Positions 14,874-26,800 of a DNA stretch of 34,631 nucleotides are shown here, piece by piece. The position numbers and the translations under genes were made by a program. The DNA is taken from the NCBI GenBank assembly GCA_947570215.1, contig CANOTO010000001.1:228104-262734 (forward strand). The letters are read 5' to 3'. The notes beneath the pieces were generated by a model that saw only the letters and a program-made list of their open reading frames with translations, was not told where the DNA came from and ran no database searches. Every line of letters starts with the position of its first letter. Position 1 is the stretch's first letter. Source of the DNA: an uncultured Clostridia bacterium. GTDB taxonomy: Bacteria > Bacillota > Clostridia > Christensenellales > CAG-314.

Positions 14874-17800
14874 TTATTTCGTTTCGGTTTCCGTTTTGTC
14901 TTGCGCCGTTTCCGCGCTTGCGGTTTCCTGTTCGGGTTCTTTGCCCGTCCAGCCGTCCGCCTTGGAACGTTCGTCGATAGCTCTCGCTTCGGCGCGTTTC
15001 CTGCCACGGTGTCTTATAGCCTGAATCGCCGCCATAACAGCCAACGCTACGCAGGCTCCCGATACCACGCAGATTATGACAATGAATACTACGTTTATAC
15101 CTATAACGCTCCATTCGAATTTTACGTCTACGCGGTTAGGGTCGTCTGCCCATTCGTAATTAGCCGTATCTTTGAGAGTTACCGTCGCCGTAAAGTTTCC
15201 GCCGTATGCCGTCACGTTGCCTTCGATATTCATTATGCTACTATCGAAGCCGTTTGGCGTATAAACGAGATCTTTGCCGTTGACTATATAAGTATTGTTA
15301 TTTGCCGTGGGCAATTCCACCTTTTGACGGGAAATTGTCCAGTTGAGAGTAACTTCGTTTGCGCCGTTTGCGTAACAGTAGTTATCGGGGTCGGCAAGCG
15401 CAAAGGTAACCGTGTACGTTCCGGCGTCGGTTGCCACTACCGTTACGCTGTTGCCGATGGCGTTTACAGTAACTTTATCCGCGTCGTAGAACGGACGCAT
15501 AAGCAGCGAGTCGTAACCGACAACCGTCGAGAACAATCTCTTTCCGGTATACACGTCGTTTTTGGCTTCGCCTTCCGTAACGAACGTAAGCGTAGGAGAA
15601 GTAAGACGAGCCTTGTTGATTGTGAACTGTACGGGAGCGCTTGTAAACGCTTCGTAGTTGTCGTCCGCGGGCATCGTAGCGCGCACGTAGTAGGTGCCTG
15701 CGCTTGTGGGAACATTATAGGAGTAGCCCTTGTCCGCTTCCTTGGAGTATTCGAACACTATTTGCGCGCTGTCGCCGTACTTGATGGTTGCAGTAGGCGC
15801 GTTTGCCGTTTGTCCGAACGTCCAGTCTGCTATAATTATAGGTTTGGTTTCTCCGCCTTCCGTTACAAGACTGTTTTGCGCCTTAACGATACGGAAGGTC
15901 ATTTCTCTCTGCGCCGTCGTCACGGTTAGCCATTCGTAGTTGTCAGGGTCTACAAGCGTCAAGTAGAACGTGTGCAATCCGACGGTTTTGAATGCTTGAT
16001 CGTCCTGAGTATAGACGAGCTTAGTAGCCGCGCCGTCCGTATAGTAGAACATTGCCTGCGCTTCGTCGTCCGAAGGAACGGTAACCGTCGGCTTGATATT
16101 ACTGTTGGTATACGGGGCGTTTTCAACTATAAGTCTGCCGGCGTCTACCGACTTCTTGGAGACGGTAAACGGCACGCTTATTTCGCCTGCGTTCAAATCC
16201 AGATTGTAATTAGCCTTGTTGTATCTGTCGCTATCCTTAATAGCTACTATCGAAGCGATATACTGTCCCGCAAGAGAAGGCGCAAACGTCTGATTTACGT
16301 TACTGCCGCCGTATGTCGTACCTGTATACCTGTACACAAAGTCAAGCGCGTCTACGCCGATATCCGTCTTATTGCCGTCGTCTTCGATTTTGTAAATATG
16401 CTTTACGCGTACGTCCTTGATATTACCGCCGTATACGCCGCCGCCTTGTTCCAAAGCTACGCTTACGTTAAGCGGACGAACGGTATACCAGCCGTTACGG
16501 AAAGTCACTTCGTAATTGGCGTTGGTTTTGGTTGCCGTTATCTGATAACTTCCCACGTTGGCTGTGGCCGTGGCGTTGGGGTTGAGTTCCAGTCCGAGAA
16601 TACTCTTGACGTCGCCCGTCCATTGTTCCAAAACGGTTATACTTACCTTGCTCATATCGGGCGTTTCGCCGTAGTAGCCCTGCGCGTCGCCGATGGTAAC
16701 GTTGATTCTACGCGGGCTTACCGTCACTTTACCGAGCCTTTCAGCCAATTTAACTTGGTAGTTGGCGTTGGTAAGACCTGTTACTATGCCGCCGCTGGTT
16801 TCCAGCTTGACGTCGTAGGAGCCAACCGACAGTGCGTCTTTGTTAAGGTTAGCGTCCGTTAATACGTAAGTCAACTGACCTTCGGTAAATGTAATGTTGG
16901 AAACGTTACCGTTAGCGTCGGTAATTACGTAAGTAAATTTACCGTCCGCCCACTTGTCTTCGTATGTCATCGTTCCCTTAGCCGTTGCAAATAACGTAGC
17001 CTTGTTGATTGTAATAAGCATGTAATCCTTAGCTTCGTTATAGTTATTAGTACCCGCGCAGTAAGCGCGTACGAAATAAGTACCATGCTGCGAGGGTCTT
17101 ACCGTACCCCAATCGGTAATGCTTGACGCATCGTCGAGAGCCACGCCGCCCGTAGGAGCGTAAGCGTATTGAACGGACGACGTATAAGTGGCCGTTGCCG
17201 TTGCAACAAACGGAGTTCCGTAGTCAACTTCGTATTCGTTGTCTTTCGACCAAATAATCTCGTTAGCAGAAGCCGCAGTTATATTCCAAGTAATTACTAC
17301 CGCGTTATCGTCGAGCTCTCCGACGTCCTCCGCCCACGCGTAATTGTCCGCATCGCGCAAAGCCAACTTGATTGTGTAGCCGCCTGCGTTGAGAGCGCGA
17401 ACCGTAGCTCCGCTCGACGTAGTTACGTAGTCGCTGCCGGATATACCGTGATTATCCGTATATTCGCGAATGAATACCAACTGGGTGTTGTATCCGAGCG
17501 CGGCAGTCAGCGTCGTTCCGTTATACACGGAAGCGTTAGCCGTAAACGTAGGCTTGTTAACGGTTGCTTTTTCTATTTGGAACAGATAGTACGTAACTCC
17601 CGCGCCGTACGAACCGTCGCCGCCGTAATATGCTCTTGCTACGTACCAACCTGCGCTACGCGGTATCGCGTTAAACGTCAATGCGTTTACGTTTCCTGCG
17701 TACACGCCGTTAGCCATTCCGTCCGTATAATTTACGTTGGCATAGGTAAATACTATTGCCGCATTCGGAACTTCGCTTCCTATCGCATTTATGACTTTTT

Positions 17801-20800
17801 GCTTGGTAATATTTACGTTATTGCCAAACGTTATGTCCGCTATTTCCACTTCGAGAGTTACTTTGTTGTTTTCCAAAATCGCAGTGAACAATATTACTTT
17901 GCTGCCTACAGTTCCGTCTGCCCATTCGTAATTCTTCTCCGCGTCGGAATTAAATCTTACAGTAAGGTCGAAACGTCCCGAACCGTTAACGGTCAACGTC
18001 AAACCTTTATCCGTCGCTGTATAAGTATCGCCGTCCTTAATACTCGTGGAGTTGTGGTTGAAACTGTCTATTTCCATAATGGACTTGACAAAGTTTGCAA
18101 CGGTGTTTTCTTTTGAAACGCTATCGCCGCCCACTATTACGCTCGGCGCGGACCAATCTAACGAAATAGGCTTTTTAAGTACCTGCCAGTCGGTAAACGT
18201 CTTACTTACGCCGTCGGCAAACTTATAATTCAACTCACCGTTGTCGTTCTGTTGGAATGTTACCGTAGCGGAATACGTACCGGCCTTGGTGGGATATACG
18301 CTATCGCCCAATCCGTAGATATCCTTGTAGGTTACCGGGGCGGCGTTTGCAGGCAATGTAAGTCCGTTGCCGTAGGTAAAGCTGATGTCAATACGCCTTT
18401 CCGCGCCCGAAACACCGTTATTGTAGTTCGGCGCATCGTCCGTACCCAATTCCTTGTAGTAAACGTTCTTAACCGTTTCATTAAGAACCAACGAATCTAC
18501 CGTAAGCTGCGTTTGGATAGTTTCTACGTCTATCGCGTAATTGCCGTTATTGCTGTTTACGACGGGTTTGATATAATACTGAGCGCCGGCAATACTCGTC
18601 CAAGCGGCATAGCCGTTCAAATCGTAGCCTGTCACCGTTACGTTATTATTAGTTATGTTAAGCGTTCCGTCATCCGTTCCTTCGCCTTCTACCCAACCGT
18701 AGAACTTGATTGCAAGCATAGAAGCCGCATCCGTACCGTACGGAATGGTTACTTGATTAACGCCGTCGGTTACAAGCTCGCCGCCCTTTTGAATAAGTAC
18801 GACGTGCAAGGTTTTGGGCAATATCTCGTAGGACAATTTTCCCGTGTTATCACCGATATTGGACGTAGACAAGGCGTCGCCCGCGGCGTTTACAAACGTA
18901 ATTGCATAACGATCGCTGCTTTCCGTAGGCAGCATAGGAGTAGAACCTGCCGAATATCTGTCGGTCGCTATTCTCAAATCCAAGTCGTCCCCAATTGTGT
19001 AGGAAGCGAAATCCGACGGGTCTGTCATGTTTTTGTAATCAACTGTGAAGAAATTTCCTTTATTCTTTTTTAACGCAGCTTGCAAGCAATCGTTGTGGTC
19101 GTGCGTACCTGCGTACGTGCACGAAGCTGACGAGTTTTCGGGATATCCCTTGACGGTTACGGTGATATTACGCGCCTTGATAGTAATGTTTCCCGTATCG
19201 TTTGCCGTAGCAACTACAAAGTTGTACGCGTCGAGATTGCCCGTATTGAAGGACAGATTGTAGCTTCCGCCCCACTTAGACGTATTAGGCGCATAATCAG
19301 TGGTATACAAAGCCGCCGAAGCGTCCTTTAACTGCAAATAACGCTTAGTTTCGTTTTCTTCCTTCAACAGCGCTTTGGCGTCGTTTTCGGCAAGATGTCC
19401 TAACGTATACGTAGGATTAAATCCATCAAAACGGGCGTTATCAGTAAGCTGCGAACCGTATTCCACCTGCGTATTATTGGACGTAATAGTCAGCGTTTCG
19501 CGCAGAACGTTAAGCGATAACGTTGCATTACCGTTAAGCGTATAGTTTTCGGCAAGGAATTTTTTACCGTTTGTTTCTTCGCCGTCTTTAATATTTACGG
19601 TAACAGAGTATTGTCCCGCATTGCGAACCGTAAACGAGAATGCGTTGTCGCCCAACGTAGGTGTGCAAGTCAAGAATTCTTCCAATCCTAACGTTCCGAT
19701 AGATTGACCTTGGTACAAAGAACGGTTGATTTCCCACGAAAGATTTATCTTTTCGCCGTTTTGCAAACCGCTGAATATTACGGAACGAATGAATTCTCCG
19801 CCGTTAAAGTATACGCCGCTAATACCGTTTTCCGTACCGCTGCTGTAGCCCTTGGAGTTTGTTGTTTCGCCTGTGCCGATAGTTATCGTCGCTTTTGAAA
19901 TAGAGTAATTCTGTCCCAAAGAAGACGATACGTAGTTGGGATTGCTTACGGGACGGAATTCAACGCGGTAGTAACCTGCGTTTACGGGAGCGTTCGTTCC
20001 AAGTTCAGTACGGTCGCCCGTATATTCGCCGTTAGCATATTTGTAGTAATTTGCTACGAAATCCACGTTAACGCCTGCGGGCAGGTTGGTTTGCAAATTA
20101 TACGGTTTAGACTGTCCGTCGTACGTGTTATCTGTAAAGCCTTGACTTAATTCGCTGCGTATTTGAGCGGGTTTTATAGTAAAACGTCCTGCGTTAATGC
20201 CTATTGCGTTAACGCCTTCGGGAGCGGTAAGCGCGCCGTTAACAGTGATAACGTAGTTATTCTCAGCGCTGTTGCATTTGCTTACGTAATGCGCTCCCGC
20301 CGTTGCGTAAATGGGATAATTGCCTGCGTTATTGGTATTATCGCCGTCAGAGACTGCGGTCAACGCTTGTGTATTAAGCACAAATACGCTTTGCTTTGTG
20401 AACAGCGTTTCTTTGCTCAGTTCGATAACGCCTTCACTGTCGCCCGCGGCAAACGAACCGCTCTTCAAAATAAACTGCAATTCCTTGGCTTCTTCGAACA
20501 TATAGCTGTAACTACCGCCCTCTTGCCGAAGCAGAAGTAAATTGAAGAAGTTGTCTAAATTGACGATTTCTACCGTGATCGCGCGCGGATTTACGGTAAG
20601 CGTTCCGTTAACCTGAGAAATTGCGTAATTTTTGTGAGTGTGCGTTGCCGCGTCGCTTATAACGTACGTTCCCACGGAGCCATTGTCATAGCCCGCTTGA
20701 TAGGACGAACCGAACGACATAGTTATATCGAGGCCGCCGAACGTATCCGCCGTTCCGCCGTTGGACACAAGACCTTCAACCGTAAAGCGGTAATAGCCGT

Positions 20801-23800
20801 TGGTATTATCGGTTAACGCGTTCGTGTTGACCGTCGCCGTATCCAGTCCGTTGCCGTACGTTACCGACATATCCGCAGCGGTAACGGTTAATGCCTGCTT
20901 GGCTACGTTGAAATACCAGGTATCGCCAAACTCGTTATAGTTACCTGATTGCGCCATTGCGTACACAACCTTGTATTCGCCTGCGTTAAATGCCTTGTCG
21001 GTTTTATGTATTTTACCGAACAGCGCGTCTATCGCGGCGTTCAAATTGTCGGTTGCGGCAATTTCCGTACTGCCTATTTCTATATCGTTACGGTAAACAG
21101 TCACCGTAAGCGCTGTTCCGCGGTAGCTAAGGTTAAAGTCTTTAAGCGCGTTTTTGCCGTCGGGATCGTAGCCGAGAGCGTGCGTATCGGCGTTGTAGTC
21201 GCCGTACGTCCAGGCATAGCCGAGTACGCCGATATTGGCAGTAACGTTAGTGGAAATATCTTTGCCGTCCGCCGTATTTGTCGCAAACAGCGTGTAGTCC
21301 GTATCCGTATACGCGTTATTCGCTCTTTCGATAACGTAAGTATTAGTATGCTCGGAACCTGCAGCCAAAACGCAGTTGCCTGTTAACGTAACTACGATAT
21401 CGTATCCGACTACGGCGTCGCCGTCGTATTTAACAATATTAGTTCCCGTAACTTTGCCGTCGCCGTCAAGAACGTAGGCGTCCGTGCTTATACCGCTTGC
21501 AAGCAAAGATTTATCGAGACCTTCAAGGCTGACCGTTCCGTTATCCGCGTAACCTGACATTTGCTCCGTTGCAAACGCTACGTCCGCTTCGACCGTCAGT
21601 TTTGTAGGCGTTGTTCCGTATGTTGCCGTGTAGTCATTGCCATCGTTAACCGTGACGGTTACGGGCAGCTGCCGCACCGTAAGTACGCTTTCGCCTGCGG
21701 CAAACGAGTAGTTGTCGCTTGTAAGCGCGGAAACGTCTACCGCAAGGTTGTAAGAGCCTTGTGCGCTGCCGCGCGTATACGTCACGCCCTGAGCGTAACC
21801 GTAGCTTACGCTGCCGTCTATAACGGCGCTGCCGCGGAAGTCTGTAACGTCGCTTGCCATAAGTCCCGAAACGGTATAAACGCTGTTATCAAGCGCCGTT
21901 TGTCCGTTGTGACCGTTCAATAAAGCGTTGCGAAGGTCGCCGAGTGTCATTTGATATTTGCCGTTTGCGCCGTTATAGTTTTCCGGTCCGTATTCGCCGA
22001 AGTAGATAGATAGGTTGGCTGATATTGTAAGCGTCGCCTTGGTAATATCTACGTACACCAACACCACTTCGCTGTCGTTGTGGTATTGGGCTTTCGCCTG
22101 AACCTTGTACCAACCGCTTTGGAGAACGTTACGTACCAAGCCGTTGGCGGCGTCTCCCTTTACGACGTACTCGCTCAAAGTTACGTCCGTGTCTGCCGCT
22201 ATGCCTTTTTGCGCATCGTTGTTGCCGGTAATTCCCGTAAAGCCTATGAACCAAGTAACCGTTTGACTGTTTTTAACAAGAGCGGATTTACTTAGCAAAG
22301 CTTCGTGAGCTTCGCCGTCGTATTTATCGGAATAACCCGTTGCGTTAACGCCCGTAATATCGGCATTGATAATTACGTAATTGGCCTCGTTAAGCGTTAC
22401 GTTGTAGTTTGCGTCAGCGCCGCTTGCATAGCTGAAAGCAATAGGATAGCTGCCGACAATGGACGCCGAAGTAACGTTGGGTTTCGTCGTTTCCGTACTG
22501 TTGACGTCCGTTACATAAAGGTTAAACACCGCCGTTGCCGCAACGCCGCTCGGCAAACCTTTGCCGCCCAACGTATAGTATGCGCTGCCGTTCAAGTCGA
22601 CGGGATTGTCGCCGTACTTGCTTGTAGCAACGCCGTCCTTAACGGTGACGGTGATACCGCGCTTTGTAACGGTAAACGTACCTTTATCTTCAACAGTTAA
22701 AGTATAGTTTCCGTTTAAGTCAAGCAATGCGGGTACAACGTAATATTCGCCGCCGACAACCGCCTGCAACGTATCGGTCATAACGCTGCCGTCTGCATTC
22801 TGTATTTCTACCTTTAATAAGGTTTTAGTAGTATCGGCATCGCAAAGACCCGATACAATGCTGTAATTGCTCGCTACGTTATAACTACTAAGCGGGTCGC
22901 CGTAAACGTGCGAAACAGCCTTACCTTTAACCGTTAAAGTAGCTTGGTTAATAACAAACGTTGTAGCATAGTCGGTTGCTTTATTGTCGCCCAAAGTGAA
23001 ATTGTGGGTATTTGCGTTGTCGCTATCTAATGCGTTGACATACAAATTATACGTTTTAGCATTTACTACCGCCGAGCTGCTCAAATTCAATGTTAATGCA
23101 GGCGCAGCGGGTTGTTCCGACGATTCTTTAACCGGCATATTGGTTATTATTGCCGTCGGCAATTGCCCTTCGCCGTTGTACGTAGTACTTATATTATCTT
23201 TTTGTACATTATCACCGTTGAATTGCCAAGCAATTGCTGCTTTTAACGGAAGAACCGTTATAGTATAAGTGCGCTGCCATTGTTGATAAGTATCTTCGTC
23301 GGCAAAATCAATCGTTATCGTAACGATATAGGTTCCTTCTTCCCAAGGCAACCCGTTAGACAGCACGGTTACTGCTTCGCCGCCCTTTGTGAATGCAAAA
23401 CTAACCTTCGCAATTTCGGCGTCGCCGTTATGATTTGTCAACGTAAACAAACCGTTTATTCCGTCTTTGTCTCCGCCGCGAACCAAAGGATTGTCAATAG
23501 CGGTAAATACCGACGTCGCAGCGTTCCAATAACCGGCACCGTTATCGCCGAAAGTATACTGTCCGTTGTTTAACAATGTATACTCTATATCTACCTGCGA
23601 AGCGGTTATAGCGTAGTACAAATAAACAAACGAGCCATCTTGTGAATACGTCCACTTGTAAACGTTCTGTCCGTCGTGAGTGGCGTACTGAGCGCCCAAA
23701 TATTCTTCCTTTGCTTCGTTATCGTAAGGAACTACCCATTGATAGTCGTATTTGAACGCTTCGTCGAGCGTAAGTACAACGAAATATTTTCCAATAACTA

Positions 23801-26800
23801 AACCTGTCTTATCCGCCGTTAAGTCTTGACGTTGATCGCTCAATTTGGAAGCGTCGTTAATTTCGGCATACTTACCGTACTTAACGTTGTATCCGTTAAA
23901 CTTATCGACAAATTCTTGTTTAATTCCTTGGTCGCGCTGCATTGCGCGGTATTCGCCAAGCTTGGGAGCTTCCATTTCCGCGCGGGCAATCTCTGCAAAT
24001 TCGTTCCACTCGCACGTATAATTACCGCTGTAACCGAACACCGCTTTGTCCGTTTCGTAATCGCTTCCGCTCCAACAGTAGTTAGCGCTGTCGTTAACGG
24101 TAAACGTTACGGAATACCAACCTGCGCTCGTATACGTCAACCTCCCGTCCGCTACGGCGAAGCTTGCAGACGTGGTATGCGCCACGTCGCGCTTGTCGTC
24201 GTCGAACCAACTTGCGGGATACTTGCCCGTAACGGCTGCGGACAGCTGCGCCGCCCACAGACTGTCGGAATTGGAATAAAGACAGTCCGTCGTTTGCGCA
24301 GAGCCGTTGTACGTTCCGCTTGCGCTGCCGTTATATTGCGGCTTTGCAATGCCCTTCTTGTAGACAAAGTAATCCGTCGAAAGATTGCTTCCGCCTGTCA
24401 AAGTATAGTTTTTGTCGCTTAATTCCGTAGCGACCGCAACGTATTTGTTTGCGCCTGTCGTACTGCCGATAGTAATATAATCCTTATCGCTTGCGCTGTT
24501 TTTATACTTTACCGTAACGTTAACATCGTCGTCGGCAGCCGCTTTATTGTTAACGACTGCAACGGCTTGTGCCTGCTCGTCGCCGTACGTCATAGACGTA
24601 TCAGACCACGTCAACTCTACCGCCAAAGGATTGATAACGACGGTAAACTCGTATTCTTGCTGTTCGCTGCTTGCCGCATTGTCGCCGGTTGTATTCCACT
24701 TGTAGTTAGGAGCCGGCTTGACCGTTACCGTGTACGTAGCGGCTTTTTTCATAGCCAAATCGTTAGTTGTAGAACCGTCGACGGATATTACTATGTAGTA
24801 CTTCTCGCCATTAAAATACTGAGTTTTATCGGCTATGAAGTCGGACAAGCGAACTCCTTGTCCCCAATAAATAAAGGTTATCTTATTGTTGTCCGTTATC
24901 GTATACTTGGAAGGATCGTCGGTTGTAAGCGTTATAGGCGTTAATCCCGACGGTGTGATAACAAACTTGCAGCGGATAGCTTCAAGCTCCGTTCCTTCCG
25001 TAGGCAGATAGTAGTTGAGATAGGTTTTGTCTCCCGCAACGGATGCCGTCCAATCGGTTACCGCAATGTAGAAGGTTCCCGCCGTAGTTATCTTATTGCC
25101 TGAAATCGCCGTAGTATAGGCGTCGTCGGAATACAGCGTTGTAGAGAAGCCAATCTTTGTCGCGTCGTCGCCGAATAATTCCAAAGTAAATTCGGGCGTT
25201 TGCTGCGGTTCGTCGCCTTCTACGTACTGATACGGGTCAGTATAATTCCAACTTCCTTTTAGCGGAGCGCGGTTTACGGTGTACACGATTTTCCGCGTTT
25301 CACCCGTTTGACTGTCGTTCCAAGTGTAGTTGTCCGTATCGGCAATTGCCACAGTTACGGTGTACGTCCCTGCGTTTTTAACCTTAAAGCCGCCGTTTGT
25401 TACGGTAAAATCGGCAAGAGTTAAACCTTCTGCGGCGTAACCTTTACCCACTATTGCCGTAATGTTGAGTACGCCTGCGGACGGGGCGGTAAAGAACTGA
25501 TTGTGCCAACCTGCGTCCGTTTCACCGCTTAGCGCAAACTGAGCTTGAACGGTTTGCTCTTCGCCGTTATAGATAGTTTCGTTGTCCGTATCGGAGAAAC
25601 CGAGAGCAGAAACGTACGCCTTGTAAATAGCGCCGTAGAATGTGAGCGTATTGTTCGTGTCGCCGTCGTTCCACTTGTAGTTGGAGTTGAGTGCAACAGT
25701 TACTACGTAGTCGCCCGCTTGGTTCAGCGTAATCTTGTCACCGCTAATCGCAGACGACACGTCGATTGCCGTAGTAGACAACAGACGCGTACCCGCAACG
25801 CTTACGGTTAATATATCCTTTCCGTCGGGAGCAAGGTTCAAGTCGCCCGTAAGCCATTGGTTAAGAGTTGATACAAGGTTAGTACCGTACTGCCATATGT
25901 AATTGGTACCTTCGGCAGACGACCAATCGCCCGAAAATTCATTCCCGTCCTTGGTAAGCGTAACCTTGGACACAGCCTTGGGTTGTATGGTAAACTCCAC
26001 TTCCACTTCGGGCAGGTTGTATTCTTTATTAGCTGCCGCGCCGTCAACCGTCTTCAAATCCTTCGTGGGATATTTAGCAACGTAGCTGCCTACTTCCCAA
26101 GTTTTAGAATCGGTGGTAAGCGGCGTTGTTTCGCCGTCCTTACAGAACGTAACCGCATCTAAATCCACATCGGCAAAACCTTTCAAGTTGGTTTTGTCTA
26201 TCGTAAGATTGCCTACGGTTTTGAGATAATCGGCAATACTGTCGCCGTAAGTAAATTCTGTTTTGTGCGCGTACGCAGTAAAGCTAAGCTTGGCGGCAAC
26301 TATATTAAACGTTTTCGTTATACTTTCCGATTCCGTCGTTCCGTCCAAAAGAACGTAGTTGGCGCCCTTTCCCTCTGTGTTCAATGCAAGAGTAATGCCG
26401 TATTCATCGACAAGCAGCATCGTTTTGTCGGCGGTTAGACTTAGAACGTCGTTAATCTTATCACCGTCCGCCAAAGCTTTGCCCGAAGCGGCAAGATCGA
26501 TAACGTCGCTTGCGGAAAATTCCTTGCCGGTAAACTCCGCGCTTGTCTTGATTGCACCAACTGGAATGGTACGCTTGGTAATCTCGAAATCGACAGGTTC
26601 GCTCTTTGCGTATCGATACCAAGGCGTTTCGGCGGTTTCTACATAAACCTCGTAAGTGCCTGTTGCCGTAGGAGTTTCGTATTTGTTGTTGTTATTCAAT
26701 TCGCCATTGCCGTTAACTACGGAATATACCAGTCGGAAATTAGGCTTTTCGTTAACGTTTGTCGCGTTTTGCTTAAACGGATCACCGCCGTCCTTAACCC